From Streptomyces sp. NRRL F-4489 (lineage in GTDB: Bacteria > Actinomycetota > Actinomycetes > Streptomycetales > Streptomycetaceae): 64,000 nt of DNA. Of this stretch, positions 8,726 through 17,454 are shown one piece after another (position 1 is the stretch's first letter; every line of letters begins with the position of its first letter). The notes beneath the pieces were generated by a model. It had not been told where the DNA came from, made no database searches, and saw nothing but the letters and a program-made list of their open reading frames with translations. The translations under genes were made by a program, and so were the position numbers. Location: assembly GCF_001509485.1 (NCBI RefSeq), contig NZ_LLZI01000068.1, forward strand, positions 31,775 to 95,774. Direction: 5' to 3'.

Positions 8726-9323
8726 GGGTGAAGGTCTCCAGTTCCGCGGCGGCGGCGTCCAGGTCGAGGTCCGGGTGGACGAGCCAGTGGCTGATCACCC
8801 CGTCGATCGCGCCGCCGATCGCCAGCGCCACCGTGCGGGTGTCGAACTCCCGCAGCACACCCGCCTCCTGACCCTCCGTCAGGAGTGCGGCGAGGCCCTG
8901 CCAGCGGTCGTGGGTGTCGTGCGAGCCGGGCGTCTTCAGGCGGGTGCCGCCGTCGTCGTCGAGCAGCATCTCGGTGATCACCCGGACGTGGCGGCGGTGG
9001 TCCCGCTGGTAGCCGATCATCGCGCGGACGTACGCGAGGAGCGCGGCCAGCGGGTCCGGGGCGCGCTCCACCCGCTCGCGGACGTAGCCGGAGAACTCCG
9101 CCATGACCTGCGTCAGCGCGGCGCGGGTGAGGTTGTCCTTCGAGGTGAAGTGGTAGAGCACCGCGGCCTTGGACACCCCGGCGCGCTCGGCGATCGCGGA
9201 GAGCGAGGTGGCCGGATAGCCGCGGGTGGAGATCAGATCGATGGTGCACTCGATCAACTGCTGCCGCCGGGCCCGCTCGGTGAACGTCGCCGCCTCCGGG
9301 TCCGCGCTCCGCCGGGGACTCAT
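8700..9323 (-). CDS. TetR/AcrR-family transcriptional regulator
   Basis: 207-residue TetR-type repressor. The helix-turn-helix is at about residues 38-60 (SLSAIAERAGVSKAAVLYHF), followed by the helical ligand domain. The gene is convergent with the FAD monooxygenase and overlaps its last 26 bases. The paired palindromes upstream of the enzyme (7377-7412) are the best candidate operator. No copy of that palindrome is visible in its own upstream gap (9324-9412), so it may not autoregulate through the same site. Confidence 0.9.
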   Translation of the reverse strand: MSPRRSADPEAATFTERARRQQLIECTIDLISTRGYPATSLSAIAERAGVSKAAVLYHFTSKDNLTRAALTQVMAEFSGYVRERVERAPDPLAALLAYVRAMIGYQRDHRRHVRVITEMLLDDDGGTRLKTPGSHDTHDRWQGLAALLTEGQEAGVLREFDTRTVALAIGGAIDGVISHWLVHPDLDLDAAAAELETFTLNAVAPRG

Positions 9324-9397
9324 CCCACGCCCACCTCTGCCTTTCCGTACCGCTCCTCGGCCCGCACTCCGGCCGCAGACGACCGTACACCGCGGGA

Positions 9398-9403
9398 TAG
9401 GAT
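9398..9403 (+). promoter_or_regulatory. -10-like TAGGAT before the SGNH hydrolase
   Basis: TAGGAT ends nine bases before the ATG at 9413, with no purine-rich ribosome-binding site between them. A near-leaderless transcript is possible. Confidence 0.35.
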
Positions 9404-9412
9404 CACCGCGCC

Positions 9413-10273
9413 ATGGAGAAGATTGTGCGGTACACGAGTTTCGTCGCGGTGGGCGACAGCTTCACCGAAGGCATGTCGGACGGCCTCCCGGACGGCTCCT
9501 ACCGGGGCTGGGCGGACCTGCTCGCCGCCCGCCTCGCGGCCCTCCCCCGGCCCTCGGACGACGTCGCCGCGCCCGCCTTCCGGTACGCCAATCTCGCGGT
9601 GCGCGGCAAGCTCATCGACCAGATCGCCGACGAGCAGTGCGGCCCGGCCGCCGCGATGGGCGCGGACCTGGTGACGCTGGTCGGCGGGCTCAACGACGTA
9701 CTGCGCCCGAAGTGCGATGTGGAGCGGGTGTGCGCCCGGCTGGCGGACTGCGCGGAGGTGCTGGCGCGCGGCGGCGGGCAGCTGGTGCTGATGCGCAGCC
9801 CCGGGCGGCGCGGGCCGGTGCTGGAGCGCGTCCGGCCCCGGATGGAGCGGCTGTTCGCCCGGATCGACGAGCTGGCCGCCCGGCACGGCGCCGTCGTGGT
9901 GGACCTGTACGCCTCCGAGGCGCTGGCCGACCCGCGGCTGTGGGCCGACGACCGGCTGCATCTGAACACCGAGGGGCACCGCCGGGTCGCCGAGGCGGTC
10001 TGGCAGGCCCTGGGGCTGCCCGCCGAATCCGACTGGAACGCCCCGCTGCCGCCCGCGGCCCCGCCCCGCTGGGCCGCCCGCCGCGCCGCCGACCTGCGCT
10101 TCGCCCGGGAGCACCTGATCCCGTGGATCGGCCGCCGGATCACCGGCCGCTCTTCCGGCGACGGCCGCACCGGCGCCCAGGTGAGCCCGGACCTGGGCGT
10201 GCCGTTCTGGATAAGCCCGGCGGAGGGGGCGGCGCCCGGGCCGGTCACGGGGTGGCGGGCGCTGACGCCGTGA
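9413..10273 (+). CDS. SGNH/GDSL-family esterase or lipase
   Basis: Serine hydrolase of 286 residues. Block I is GDSFTEG (residues 14-20, catalytic Ser), block III is VGGLNDVL (about 89-96, oxyanion Asn) and block V is DDRLHLNTEGH (about 181-191, catalytic Asp and His). There is no signal peptide, so it is probably cytoplasmic, unlike secreted GDSL lipases. After the catalytic domain there is an extra C-terminal segment of about 80 residues including an ARRAADLRFAREHLIPWI helix, seen in a Streptomyces subgroup. The substrate is unknown. Confidence 0.88.
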   Translation: MEKIVRYTSFVAVGDSFTEGMSDGLPDGSYRGWADLLAARLAALPRPSDDVAAPAFRYANLAVRGKLIDQIADEQCGPAAAMGADLVTLVGGLNDVLRPKCDVERVCARLADCAEVLARGGGQLVLMRSPGRRGPVLERVRPRMERLFARIDELAARHGAVVVDLYASEALADPRLWADDRLHLNTEGHRRVAEAVWQALGLPAESDWNAPLPPAAPPRWAARRAADLRFAREHLIPWIGRRITGRSSGDGRTGAQVSPDLGVPFWISPAEGAAPGPVTGWRALTP

Positions 10274-10311
10274 TACCGGGGCGCTGACGCCGTGACCCAA
10301 AGGCCCGTCGG

Positions 10312-11007
10312 CTACTCCCCCGTCCGGGGGCGCCGCCGCGGCATCCGCACGGTGAGCAGTTTCGCGCGCGGCGCGAGCCGGCGGGCCATCGCGAACACCG
10401 AGTCCGTCCGCGACCGGTCGGCGTCCAGCACGGTGAAGAGGTTGACGCCCAGGTAGAAGGTGATCGCCGCGTTCGCCAGATCGCGGGGCGGTGTCAGACG
10501 GGCCAGCGGGGTGCCGCCGATCACGCGGTCGAGCGTCTCCTCGATGAAGCGCAGCCACGGCTCGGCCCGTTCCGACAGCGGCTCCCGCAGCTCCGGCTTG
10601 GCCACCGCGGCGGCCACCAGCTCCGAGAACAGCGTGATGTGGCCGCCGTCGAGGTCGTCGCGATAGACGCGGGTGGCGGCCTCGGCCAGCTCCTCCAGGG
10701 TGCGGACCCCGGCGACCGTGGCGCGGTGCCGCGCCATCCGCTCGGCGGACGAGCGGTCCAGCGCCGCGAGCAGCAGCGGGTCCACCCCGCCGAAGTGGTA
10801 GAAGACCAGCGCCGAGTTGACCCCGGCCTCCTTGGCGATCGTCCGGGCGCTGGTCCCGGCGTAGCCCTGCTCCTTCAGGACCGCGGTGGCCGCCGCGATC
10901 AGCCGGTCCTTGGTGTCCGCGGCCCCGCCGCCCGCCCGCTGCCGCTTCCCGGCCCCGGAATCCTTCGTTCCGTCAGGGCCCTTGCCACCACTGCGCTCCG
11001 CCGTCAT
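10312..11007 (-). CDS. TetR-family transcriptional regulator
   Basis: 231-residue TetR-type regulator with a low-complexity N-terminal tail of about 30 residues, then a helix-turn-helix at about residues 52-73 (SARTIAKEAGVNSALVFYHF). The ATG at 11007 follows AAAGGACGG. It is divergent from a membrane protein/methyltransferase pair and an 18-bp palindrome lies in the shared promoter (11041-11058), so control of both directions is likely. Confidence 0.88.
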   Translation of the reverse strand: MTAERSGGKGPDGTKDSGAGKRQRAGGGAADTKDRLIAAATAVLKEQGYAGTSARTIAKEAGVNSALVFYHFGGVDPLLLAALDRSSAERMARHRATVAGVRTLEELAEAATRVYRDDLDGGHITLFSELVAAAVAKPELREPLSERAEPWLRFIEETLDRVIGGTPLARLTPPRDLANAAITFYLGVNLFTVLDADRSRTDSVFAMARRLAPRAKLLTVRMPRRRPRTGE

Positions 11008-11040
11008 CGACCGTCCTTTCGCCGAGCCCTCATCATACGG

Positions 11041-11058
11041 TTTAATCAAGTGGTTAAA
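11041..11058. promoter_or_regulatory. TetR operator TTTAATCA-AG-TGGTTAAA
   Basis: An 18-bp inverted repeat with seven of eight arm positions complementary, placed 34 bp from the TetR start and about 80 bp from the divergent membrane-protein start. It is strongly AT-rich in this genome. Its position and symmetry fit an autoregulatory TetR operator. Confidence 0.7.
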
Positions 11059-11139
11059 TCGCTCGATGAAACAGCCGGAGCGGTCGATGCGCCACCGGTA
11101 CGCCCGGTGCGCGGACGAACGGAAGCAGGGGTGGGGACG

Positions 11140-12105
11140 ATGGACGGGACCGAAGGACGCCGGCCCATGACACGGGCGCGCCGGCAGCTGGTCTGGTTCC
11201 TGGCGGCGCTCTTCGCGGCGATGCTGGTCTACAAGGTGCTGCACGCCGGCCATCTGGAGCAGACCGCGCTGTTCTACGTGGGCCTGCCCGCGGTCATCGC
11301 CCTGGCGGTGGCCATCGGGTCCCGGCCCAAGAGCGTCACCGGCACCGCCCTGGCCGCCGTGACCATCGGGCTCGCGCTCGCCGGGCCGCTGCTCGACGAG
11401 GGCGTGGTGTGCCTGATCATGGCGGCGCCGCTGTTCTACCTCATGGCCGTGCTGATCGCCGCGCCGGTGGACTGGGCGGCCCGCCGCGCGCGCCGCGGCC
11501 AGAGCGGCGGCGGGCGGGCGCACGCCTTCGCCACCGTGCCGCTGATCGCGCTGCTCGCCCTGGAGGGCAGCGGCGCGTACGACCTGCCGCGCGACGGCGC
11601 GGCGTCGGTGACCCGGACCGTGGCGATGAGCCCCGGGGAGTTCGAGCGGGCCCTGGCCGCGCCGCCGCGCTTCGCCGCGCCCGAACCGGTCTTCCTCCAG
11701 ATCCCCTTCCCGCGCCCGCAGCGCTCCGAGGGCGCGGGCCTGGCCCCCGGGGACCACCGGCAGATCACCTTCAACCCGCACCGCTCCCTGGGCATCGGGT
11801 CGCACCCGACCCCGCGCGGGATGCGCCTGGTGGTCGCCGAGCACACCCCCGGCCGGGCCGTCTTCACCGTCGCCCGGGACACCACGCTGGCCCGCTGGCT
11901 CGACCTCCGGTCGGCCGCGGTGACCTGGCGGCCCGCCGCCTCCGGACGCACCGAGGTCACCTGGACCCTGCGCTACCGCCGCACCTTCGACCCCGGCTGG
12001 TACTTCGGCCCGCTCCAGCAGTACGGGATGGAGCAGGCCGCGGCCTACCTCTCCGACACCTTCTCCCGCCCCGCCGCTGCGCCCGCCGGCCCGGTCGCGC
12101 GATGA
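11140..12105 (+). CDS. Membrane protein with C-terminal soluble domain, function unknown
   Basis: 321-residue protein I cannot name. Residues 15-110 contain about four transmembrane segments, and another hydrophobic stretch lies near 128-145. The rest is a soluble alpha/beta domain with a string of short strands and a final amphipathic helix (YGMEQAAAYLSDTF), loosely like an SRPBCC/START fold; that resemblance is tentative. The ATG at 11140 has a G-rich upstream stretch; an ATG at 11167 is an alternative. It overlaps the next gene by four bases (ATGA) and shares the TetR operator, so it is likely a functional partner of the methyltransferase-like protein. Confidence 0.7.
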   Translation: MDGTEGRRPMTRARRQLVWFLAALFAAMLVYKVLHAGHLEQTALFYVGLPAVIALAVAIGSRPKSVTGTALAAVTIGLALAGPLLDEGVVCLIMAAPLFYLMAVLIAAPVDWAARRARRGQSGGGRAHAFATVPLIALLALEGSGAYDLPRDGAASVTRTVAMSPGEFERALAAPPRFAAPEPVFLQIPFPRPQRSEGAGLAPGDHRQITFNPHRSLGIGSHPTPRGMRLVVAEHTPGRAVFTVARDTTLARWLDLRSAAVTWRPAASGRTEVTWTLRYRRTFDPGWYFGPLQQYGMEQAAAYLSDTFSRPAAAPAGPVAR

Positions 12106-13448
12106 CCGCCGGCCCCGGTGGCGACCCCGCGCTCATCCGCGCCGTCTGCCTCTTCGGCCCGCTCCTCGCCACCGGGGCCGCGGCGCTGCGGCGGCCCCCG
12201 GACCGGCGCACGCTCGCCGCCGCGCTCCTGGCGTCCTCCTGGAACGCGGTCGGGCTGCCGGCCGTCAACCTCCTCGCCACCGCGTGCGGCTGGTGGACCT
12301 TCCACGCCGACGGCGGTACGGCCGCCGGGCTCCCCGTGGACCTGCTGCTGGGCTGGGCGCTGCTGTGGGGCGCGCTGCCCGTCCTGGCCGGCGCCGACCG
12401 GTTCGGGCTGCCGCTGCTGGCCGCGGCGCTGGCGTGGTTCGACCTGGCGGCCATGCCGCTGGCCGCGCCGGTCGTCCGGCTCGGCGGCGGCTGGCTCGCC
12501 GGGGAGGCGGTCGCGGTGGCGCTGGTGCTCGTCCCCGGGCTGCTGCTCGCCCGCTGGACGGTGCGCGATCGCCACCTGGCCCTGCGCGCGGGCGCGCAGC
12601 TGCTGCTCAGCGGCGCCCTGATGCTCGCCCTGCCGCTCGCGCTCGTCCGGCCCGCGCTGCCCGGCGGCCGGGCCGGCTGGGCGCTCACCGCCCAGCTCCT
12701 CGCCGTACCGCTGCTGCTCGGGGCGGTCGCCGTCCGGGAGTTCGTCCAGCGCGGCGGCGGCACCCCGCTGCCCTACGATCCGCCGCGCCGGCTCGTCACC
12801 AGCGGTCCCTACGCCTACGTCCGCAACCCCATGCAGCTCTCCATCGTCCTCTCCTACCTCCTGCTCGGCCTGCTGGCGCGCGATCTCCGGCTGCTCGCCG
12901 GGGCCGCCGCGGCGTTCGCGTACGGCGCCGGGCTCGCCGCCTGGCACGAGGGCGGCCGGATGCGGGCGGTCCACGGCGCGCCCTGGGCCGCCTACCGCGC
13001 CGCCGTGCCCGCCTGGCTGCCCCGGCTCCGGCCCTGGAGCGGCAGCGCCCCCGCCCGGCTGTACGTCGCCGAGAGCTGCGGTCCGTGCAGCGAGTTCGGC
13101 CGCTGGGTGGCACGCCGGCGGCCGGTCGCGCTGGAACTCGTCCCCGCCGAGCACCACCCGCGCCCCCTGCGCCGGATGACCTACGAGACGGCCGACGGCA
13201 CCGTCCGCGCCGAGGGCATCGCCGCGCTGGGCCGGCTGCTCGGCCATCTCCACCTGGGGTGGGCGGTCCTGGGCTGGCTGCTCGTGATCCCAGGACTGCG
13301 ATGGTTCGTCCAGCTCTGCACCGACGCCCTGGGAGCGGGGCCGCGGGACCTCGGGGCGGAGCCGCGCGAGCTCCGGGCGGAGCCGAGCAATCTCTGGGCG
13401 GGAGGCCGCGATCTGCCGCAGGGGGCGAGCCGGGGTGCCGACGGCTGA
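12102..13448 (+). CDS. ICMT/PEMT-like membrane methyltransferase fused to a CGPC domain
   Basis: 448-residue polytopic membrane protein with about nine hydrophobic helices. Residues about 218-245 carry the signature of isoprenylcysteine/phospholipid methyltransferases (LVTSGPYAYVRNPMQL), which binds S-adenosylmethionine at the membrane. From residue 318 a short thioredoxin-like (DUF393-like) domain contains CGPC at 326-329. Another hydrophobic helix and a degenerate repeat tail (GPRDLGAEPRELRAEPS) follow. It is translationally coupled to the upstream membrane protein under TetR control. A role modifying a lipid or small hydrophobic molecule is inferred. Confidence 0.72.
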   Translation: MTAGPGGDPALIRAVCLFGPLLATGAAALRRPPDRRTLAAALLASSWNAVGLPAVNLLATACGWWTFHADGGTAAGLPVDLLLGWALLWGALPVLAGADRFGLPLLAAALAWFDLAAMPLAAPVVRLGGGWLAGEAVAVALVLVPGLLLARWTVRDRHLALRAGAQLLLSGALMLALPLALVRPALPGGRAGWALTAQLLAVPLLLGAVAVREFVQRGGGTPLPYDPPRRLVTSGPYAYVRNPMQLSIVLSYLLLGLLARDLRLLAGAAAAFAYGAGLAAWHEGGRMRAVHGAPWAAYRAAVPAWLPRLRPWSGSAPARLYVAESCGPCSEFGRWVARRRPVALELVPAEHHPRPLRRMTYETADGTVRAEGIAALGRLLGHLHLGWAVLGWLLVIPGLRWFVQLCTDALGAGPRDLGAEPRELRAEPSNLWAGGRDLPQGASRGADG

Positions 13449-13668
13449 CGCGGCAGCCGAACGCGCGCCGAGCACACTTCCCAGCGACGATCACCCGCTC
13501 CCCGGCCTTACGGCCGCCTGCTGCGGGGCCGGGCACACCGAACAACTCCAAGAACAATTCCAAGCGAACGGCAACCCCAACTGCCCAACCGCCTCTCACC
13601 GCTGAGCCCGTCCGCCCCACAGCGCACACCACCTCACTAATGCGGTGCACTCGCGATCGAGCCCCCGC

Positions 13669-13674
13669 TAGCCT
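13669..13674 (+). promoter_or_regulatory. -10 box TAGCCT of the P-loop kinase-like gene
   Basis: TAGCCT ends six bases before the GTG at 13681 with no Shine-Dalgarno, which predicts a leaderless transcript. Confidence 0.45.
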
Positions 13675-13680
13675 GCCCGT

Positions 13681-14382
13681 GTGCAGGAAGCGGATGAGGT
13701 ACGAGACCTTCCCGGCTGGCGGGTGCTCGTCATCGGGGGCGCGTCGGGGATGGGCAAGACCGGTGTCGGGCGGGCGCTGGCGCGGCGGTACGGCGTCCCC
13801 GTCGTGGAGGTCGACGACATCGTGGAGGCCCTCCTCGCGGTGACCTCGCCCGAACACCTGCCGGAGGTCCACTTCTGGCGCACTCACCCGGAGGCCGCCC
13901 ACCAGGCGCCCGAGTCGGTGGTCGAGCGGCAGATCGCGATCGCCCGGGCGCTGGCGCCCGCGGTCGAGGCGGTGGTGGCCAACCACGTGAGCACCGACAC
14001 CCCGGTGATCCTTGAGGGTGACTACATCCTGCCCAGCCCGGCGACGCCCCACGGCCCGGTCCGTGCCGTCTTCCTTCACGAAGACGACGAGGACCAGGTG
14101 GCAGCCAACTACCTTCACCGCGAACCGGAAGCCGGACCGCAGCGCCACCGGGCGCGCGTGAGCGTGCTGTACGGCCGATGGCTCGCCGCCCAGGCACGCG
14201 CGGCCGGCGTACCGGTCACTCACCCCCGCCCGTGGCAAGACCTGCCCGACCGCGCCGCCAAGGCAGTGGAGGGCGCGGCACACCACCTGCCGTCCTTCCC
14301 CATACCTACGACACGTCCCCGAAGCAGCAGCCAGCAGCCCTGCCAGGACGAGCGTGGAACCCTTCGTGGGGAGTGGTTCTGA
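13681..14382 (+). CDS. P-loop nucleotide kinase-like protein (2-phosphoglycerate kinase type)
   Basis: 233-residue protein with a Walker A motif GGASGMGKTGVG at residues 19-30 and a downstream VEVDDIVEALLAV segment where kinases of this group bind the acceptor. A central VILEGDYILP motif (about 109-118) matches the ATP-binding 2-phosphoglycerate-kinase-like family seen in actinobacteria. The C-terminal 30 residues are Ser/Pro/Gln-rich and look disordered. Codon use is slightly less extreme than in the neighbours, and the gene abuts transposon debris. The GTG start is apparently leaderless. The substrate is unknown. Confidence 0.7.
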   Translation: MQEADEVRDLPGWRVLVIGGASGMGKTGVGRALARRYGVPVVEVDDIVEALLAVTSPEHLPEVHFWRTHPEAAHQAPESVVERQIAIARALAPAVEAVVANHVSTDTPVILEGDYILPSPATPHGPVRAVFLHEDDEDQVAANYLHREPEAGPQRHRARVSVLYGRWLAAQARAAGVPVTHPRPWQDLPDRAAKAVEGAAHHLPSFPIPTTRPRSSSQQPCQDERGTLRGEWF

Positions 14383-14517
14383 ACAACTGCTCAGCAAGGC
14401 GTGCTCGAGCTGGGCTACGGGTTCCGCATCGGGATCTTCGGATCAGCCCCCCCACGGCTGCGGTCGCCAGGGAATCGTCGACGTTCTGCCGTCCTATAGG
14501 GATGGAGTCCTTCCCCA

Positions 14518-14616
14518 TGCCTCCAGGGTCCGGCGGTGATCGGTCCGCCTTCATCCACGGACCGGATCGGGCGGCATCAGCGGCTCGATCCGATGCCACA
14601 TCACATCAGTGATCAC
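14518..14616 (-). pseudogene. Degenerate IS5-family transposase remnant
   Basis: Reading the minus strand from a GTG at 14616 gives VITDVMWHRIEPLMPPDPVRG, the characteristic N-terminus of IS5-type transposases. A stop codon follows immediately, and the expected continuation (DHxRRTLEAW) reappears in another frame after one or two indels before homology fades. Nothing resembling the DDE catalytic region remains. It is a relic only and probably marks an old insertion. Confidence 0.6.
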
Positions 14617-15091
14617 CGAATCGTTGATGAGCTTCGGCGCACTACGGCCCCCTTCCGCAAGACCACCCCCTCCACACGGGGCGACAGCTGCCGCGATGAC
14701 GGCGCGGCCGCAGCGGTCTGCGCGTGACGCGGCCCGATGATCCGACCGCGATCCTCGGAGAGGTATGAGCCAGTGGTGGCCGTTTGGCATGCCACGCACC
14801 GGGATGGCCAGGTCAGATGTCGCTTGCCGCCGGTCAGGCGGTGTGGGTGAGCGCCGGACAAACCCTGACCCCGCAGCGCGTGGTTGCGCTCGTGGGCGCG
14901 TACGTAGCCGCGCGGCTGGTTTGAGGCGGTCTGTACCATTTCTTGTCGGCGCCCGGCCAAGGCTCCGGTGCACCCCGGAGGGGCCCTTGAGCAGCGTGTT
15001 CGCCACTCATCGGGCGTGGCCGGTACCGCCCCTCCCTCCCGGCGTTACGCTCGTCCTAGCGGCGAAATGTCCCGATCGTACGGAGGCGGCG
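14617..15091. other. Gene-poor stretch downstream of the IS remnant
   Basis: About 475 bp without a convincing gene on either strand. The frames lack a ribosome-binding site and normal third-position GC. A short frame ending QRVVALVGAYVAARLV near 14925 looks protein-like but is too short and unanchored to call. The stretch is probably decayed mobile or flanking DNA. Confidence 0.5.
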
Positions 15092-15262
15092 ATGAGCCAG
15101 TACGACGAGTACACGACCCCGTCCCAGGCCGAGGGCGAGCGGCTGGACGAGGACCGGGATCCGGCCGAGCAGCGGCACCCGGAGACCATGCGCACCCAGC
15201 CGTCCCAGGCGGAGGGCGAGCGGCTGCCGGAGGACGACGAGGACGTCCCGCGGAAGACGTGA
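15092..15262 (+). CDS. Small acidic repeat protein, hypothetical
   Basis: 56-residue, strongly hydrophilic and acidic protein with two copies of PSQAEGERL (about residues 10-18 and 37-45), each followed by an acidic run. It has no cysteine and no hydrophobic core, so it is probably intrinsically disordered. The ATG at 15092 follows GGAGGCGG at good spacing, which supports real translation despite the size. It sits just upstream of purB in its own short unit. Function unknown. Confidence 0.65.
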   Translation: MSQYDEYTTPSQAEGERLDEDRDPAEQRHPETMRTQPSQAEGERLPEDDEDVPRKT

Positions 15263-15363
15263 TTCCGCCGGCGCCCGGCGACCGTCCCCCGGGCCGGGGC
15301 CCGGCCCGCGGCCTGGAGGAACGCACAACCGGCACCGGGGCGCTGGCCTGCGCGAACCGCCAG

Positions 15364-15369
15364 TAGACT
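15364..15369 (+). promoter_or_regulatory. -10 box TAGACT of purB
   Basis: TAGACT ends eight bases before the GTG at 15378 with no ribosome-binding site between, so purB is probably expressed from a leaderless transcript. Confidence 0.5.
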
Positions 15370-15377
15370 CTCCCCAC

Positions 15378-16820
15378 GTGACTGCTGTGTCTGCGAAGCC
15401 TCGCATCCCCAATGTCCTGGCCGGCCGCTACGCCTCCGCGCAGCTGGCCGTGCTGTGGTCCCCCGAGTACAAGGTCAAGCTGGAGCGGAAGCTGTGGCTG
15501 GCGGTGCTGCGCGCCCAGAAGGACCTGGGGGTGGACGTCCCCGAGCAGGCGCTCGCCGACTACGAACGCGTCCTGGAGACCGTCGACCTGGCCTCGATCG
15601 CCGAGCGGGAGAAGGTCACCCGGCACGACGTCAAGGCCCGGATCGAGGAGTTCAACGCCCTGGCCGGGCACGAGCAGATCCACAAGGGCATGACCTCCCG
15701 CGATCTGACCGAGAACGTCGAGCAGCTCCAGGTGCGGCTGTCGCTGGAGCTGGTGCGGGACCGCACCGTCGCGGTGCTGGCCCGTCTCGGCTCGCTGGCC
15801 GCCCAGCACACCGAGCTGGTCATGGCCGGCCGCTCGCACAACGTCGCCGCCCAGGCCACCACCCTGGGCAAGCGCTTCGCGACCGCCGCCGACGAGCTGC
15901 TGGTCGCCGTCGCCCGGGTCGAGGAGCTGCTCACCCGCTATCCGCTGCGCGGCATCAAGGGCCCGGTCGGCACCGCCCAGGACATGCTCGACCTGCTCGG
16001 CGGCGACGCGGCCAAGCTCGCCGAGCTGGAGCAGCGGATCGCCGCCCACCTCGGCTTCGGCCAGGCGTTCACCTCCGTCGGCCAGGTCTACCCGCGGTCC
16101 CTGGACTACGAGGTGGTGACCTCGCTGGTGCAGCTGGCCGCCGCGCCCTCGTCGCTGGCGAAGACCATCCGGCTGATGGCCGGGCACGAGCTGGTCACCG
16201 AGGGCTTCAAGCCCGGCCAGGTCGGCTCCTCGGCGATGCCGCACAAGATGAACACCCGCTCCTGCGAGCGCGTCAACGGCCTGGTGGTCATCCTGCGCGG
16301 CTACGCCTCGATGGCCGGCGAGCTGGCCGGCGACCAGTGGAACGAGGGCGATGTGTCCTGCTCGGTGGTGCGCCGGGTCGCGCTGCCGGATTCGTTCTTC
16401 GCGCTGGACGGCCTGCTGGAGACCTTCCTGACGGTGCTCGACGAGTTCGGTGCCTTCCCCGCCGTGGTCGCCCGCGAACTGGACCGCTACCTCCCCTTCC
16501 TGGCCACGACCAAGGTGCTCATGGGCGCCGTCCGCGCCGGTGTGGGCCGCGAGGAGGCGCACGAGGCGATCAAGGAGAACGCGGTCGCCTCGGCGCTGGC
16601 CATGCGCGAGCAGGGCGTGGAGCGCAACGAGCTGCTGGACAAGCTGGCCGCCGACTCCCGCATCCCGCTGGACAAGGCGCAGCTGGAGGCCCTGATGGCG
16701 GACAAGCTGTCCTTCACCGGCGCGGCCGGCGACCAGGTGGCGGCCGTCGTCGCCCGGATCGAGGAGCTCGCCAAGCGCCACCCCGAGGCCGCGGCCTACA
16801 CCCCCGGCGCGATCCTCTGA
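15378..16820 (+). CDS. purB: Adenylosuccinate lyase
   Basis: 480-residue enzyme of the fumarase/aspartase superfamily. It catalyses two steps of purine synthesis: SAICAR to AICAR plus fumarate, and adenylosuccinate to AMP plus fumarate. The family signature with the mobile catalytic loop is clear (GSSAMPHKMN, about residues 280-289), and HKGMTSRDLTENV near 97-109 and AGRSHNVAAQATTLGKRF near 151-168 match PurB active-site regions. The GTG start is apparently leaderless. The mug gene follows 27 bp later and may be cotranscribed. Confidence 0.95.
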   Translation: MTAVSAKPRIPNVLAGRYASAQLAVLWSPEYKVKLERKLWLAVLRAQKDLGVDVPEQALADYERVLETVDLASIAEREKVTRHDVKARIEEFNALAGHEQIHKGMTSRDLTENVEQLQVRLSLELVRDRTVAVLARLGSLAAQHTELVMAGRSHNVAAQATTLGKRFATAADELLVAVARVEELLTRYPLRGIKGPVGTAQDMLDLLGGDAAKLAELEQRIAAHLGFGQAFTSVGQVYPRSLDYEVVTSLVQLAAAPSSLAKTIRLMAGHELVTEGFKPGQVGSSAMPHKMNTRSCERVNGLVVILRGYASMAGELAGDQWNEGDVSCSVVRRVALPDSFFALDGLLETFLTVLDEFGAFPAVVARELDRYLPFLATTKVLMGAVRAGVGREEAHEAIKENAVASALAMREQGVERNELLDKLAADSRIPLDKAQLEALMADKLSFTGAAGDQVAAVVARIEELAKRHPEAAAYTPGAIL

Positions 16821-16847
16821 CGCGTCCTCCTCCGCATCGGAACCGGT

Positions 16848-17405
16848 ATGCGCTTCACGCCTGAGCAACTGGAGGCCGCCCGCGACCGCGTCGTCCCCGA
16901 CGTCGTCGCGGGCGGGCTGCGGGTGCTGTTCTGCGGGATCAACCCCGGGCTGATGACGGCCGCCACCGGGCACCACTTCGCCCGGCCCGGCAACCGCTTC
17001 TGGCCCGTCCTGCACGCCGCCGGCTTCACCCCGCGGCGCTTCCACCCCGCCGAGCAGGCCGAACTCCTCGACCACGGGCTGGGCATCACCAATGTCGTGG
17101 CCCGGCCGACCGCCCGGGCCGACGAGCTGACCCCGGAGGAATTCCGCGAGGGCGGCCGGATACTGGCCGAGAAGGTGGCCCGGCTGCGGCCGCGCTGGCT
17201 CGCGGTCGCCGGCGTCACGGCCTACCGCGTCGCGTTCGGCGACAAGCACGCCGCGATCGGCCCCCAGGAACGCACCCTGGGCGAGACCCGCATCTGGGCC
17301 CTGCCCAACCCCAGTGGCCTGAACGCCCATTGGTCGCTCACCACGATGGCGGAGGAGTACGGGCGGCTGCGGGCCGCGGCGTTCGGGGCGGGCACGGCGG
17401 ACTGA
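16848..17405 (+). CDS. mug: G/U mismatch-specific DNA glycosylase
   Basis: 185-residue uracil-DNA glycosylase of the MUG/TDG family, which removes uracil or thymine opposite guanine. The active-site motif GINPG with its catalytic Asn is at about residues 27-31, and the second motif NPSGLN is at about 154-159. HHFARPGNRFWPVL (about 43-56) is also typical. It lies 27 bp after purB, on the same strand. Confidence 0.92.
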   Translation: MRFTPEQLEAARDRVVPDVVAGGLRVLFCGINPGLMTAATGHHFARPGNRFWPVLHAAGFTPRRFHPAEQAELLDHGLGITNVVARPTARADELTPEEFREGGRILAEKVARLRPRWLAVAGVTAYRVAFGDKHAAIGPQERTLGETRIWALPNPSGLNAHWSLTTMAEEYGRLRAAAFGAGTAD

Positions 17406-17454
17406 GGGCTTCCGGCGGGCGGGGCGGGAACGGCGGCGGGCCGGTGGCAGGGCG

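Noticed and set aside
10259..10295. 15-bp direct repeat GCGCTGACGCCGTGA spanning the SGNH hydrolase stop
   Set aside because: A short duplication with no visible structural or regulatory role.
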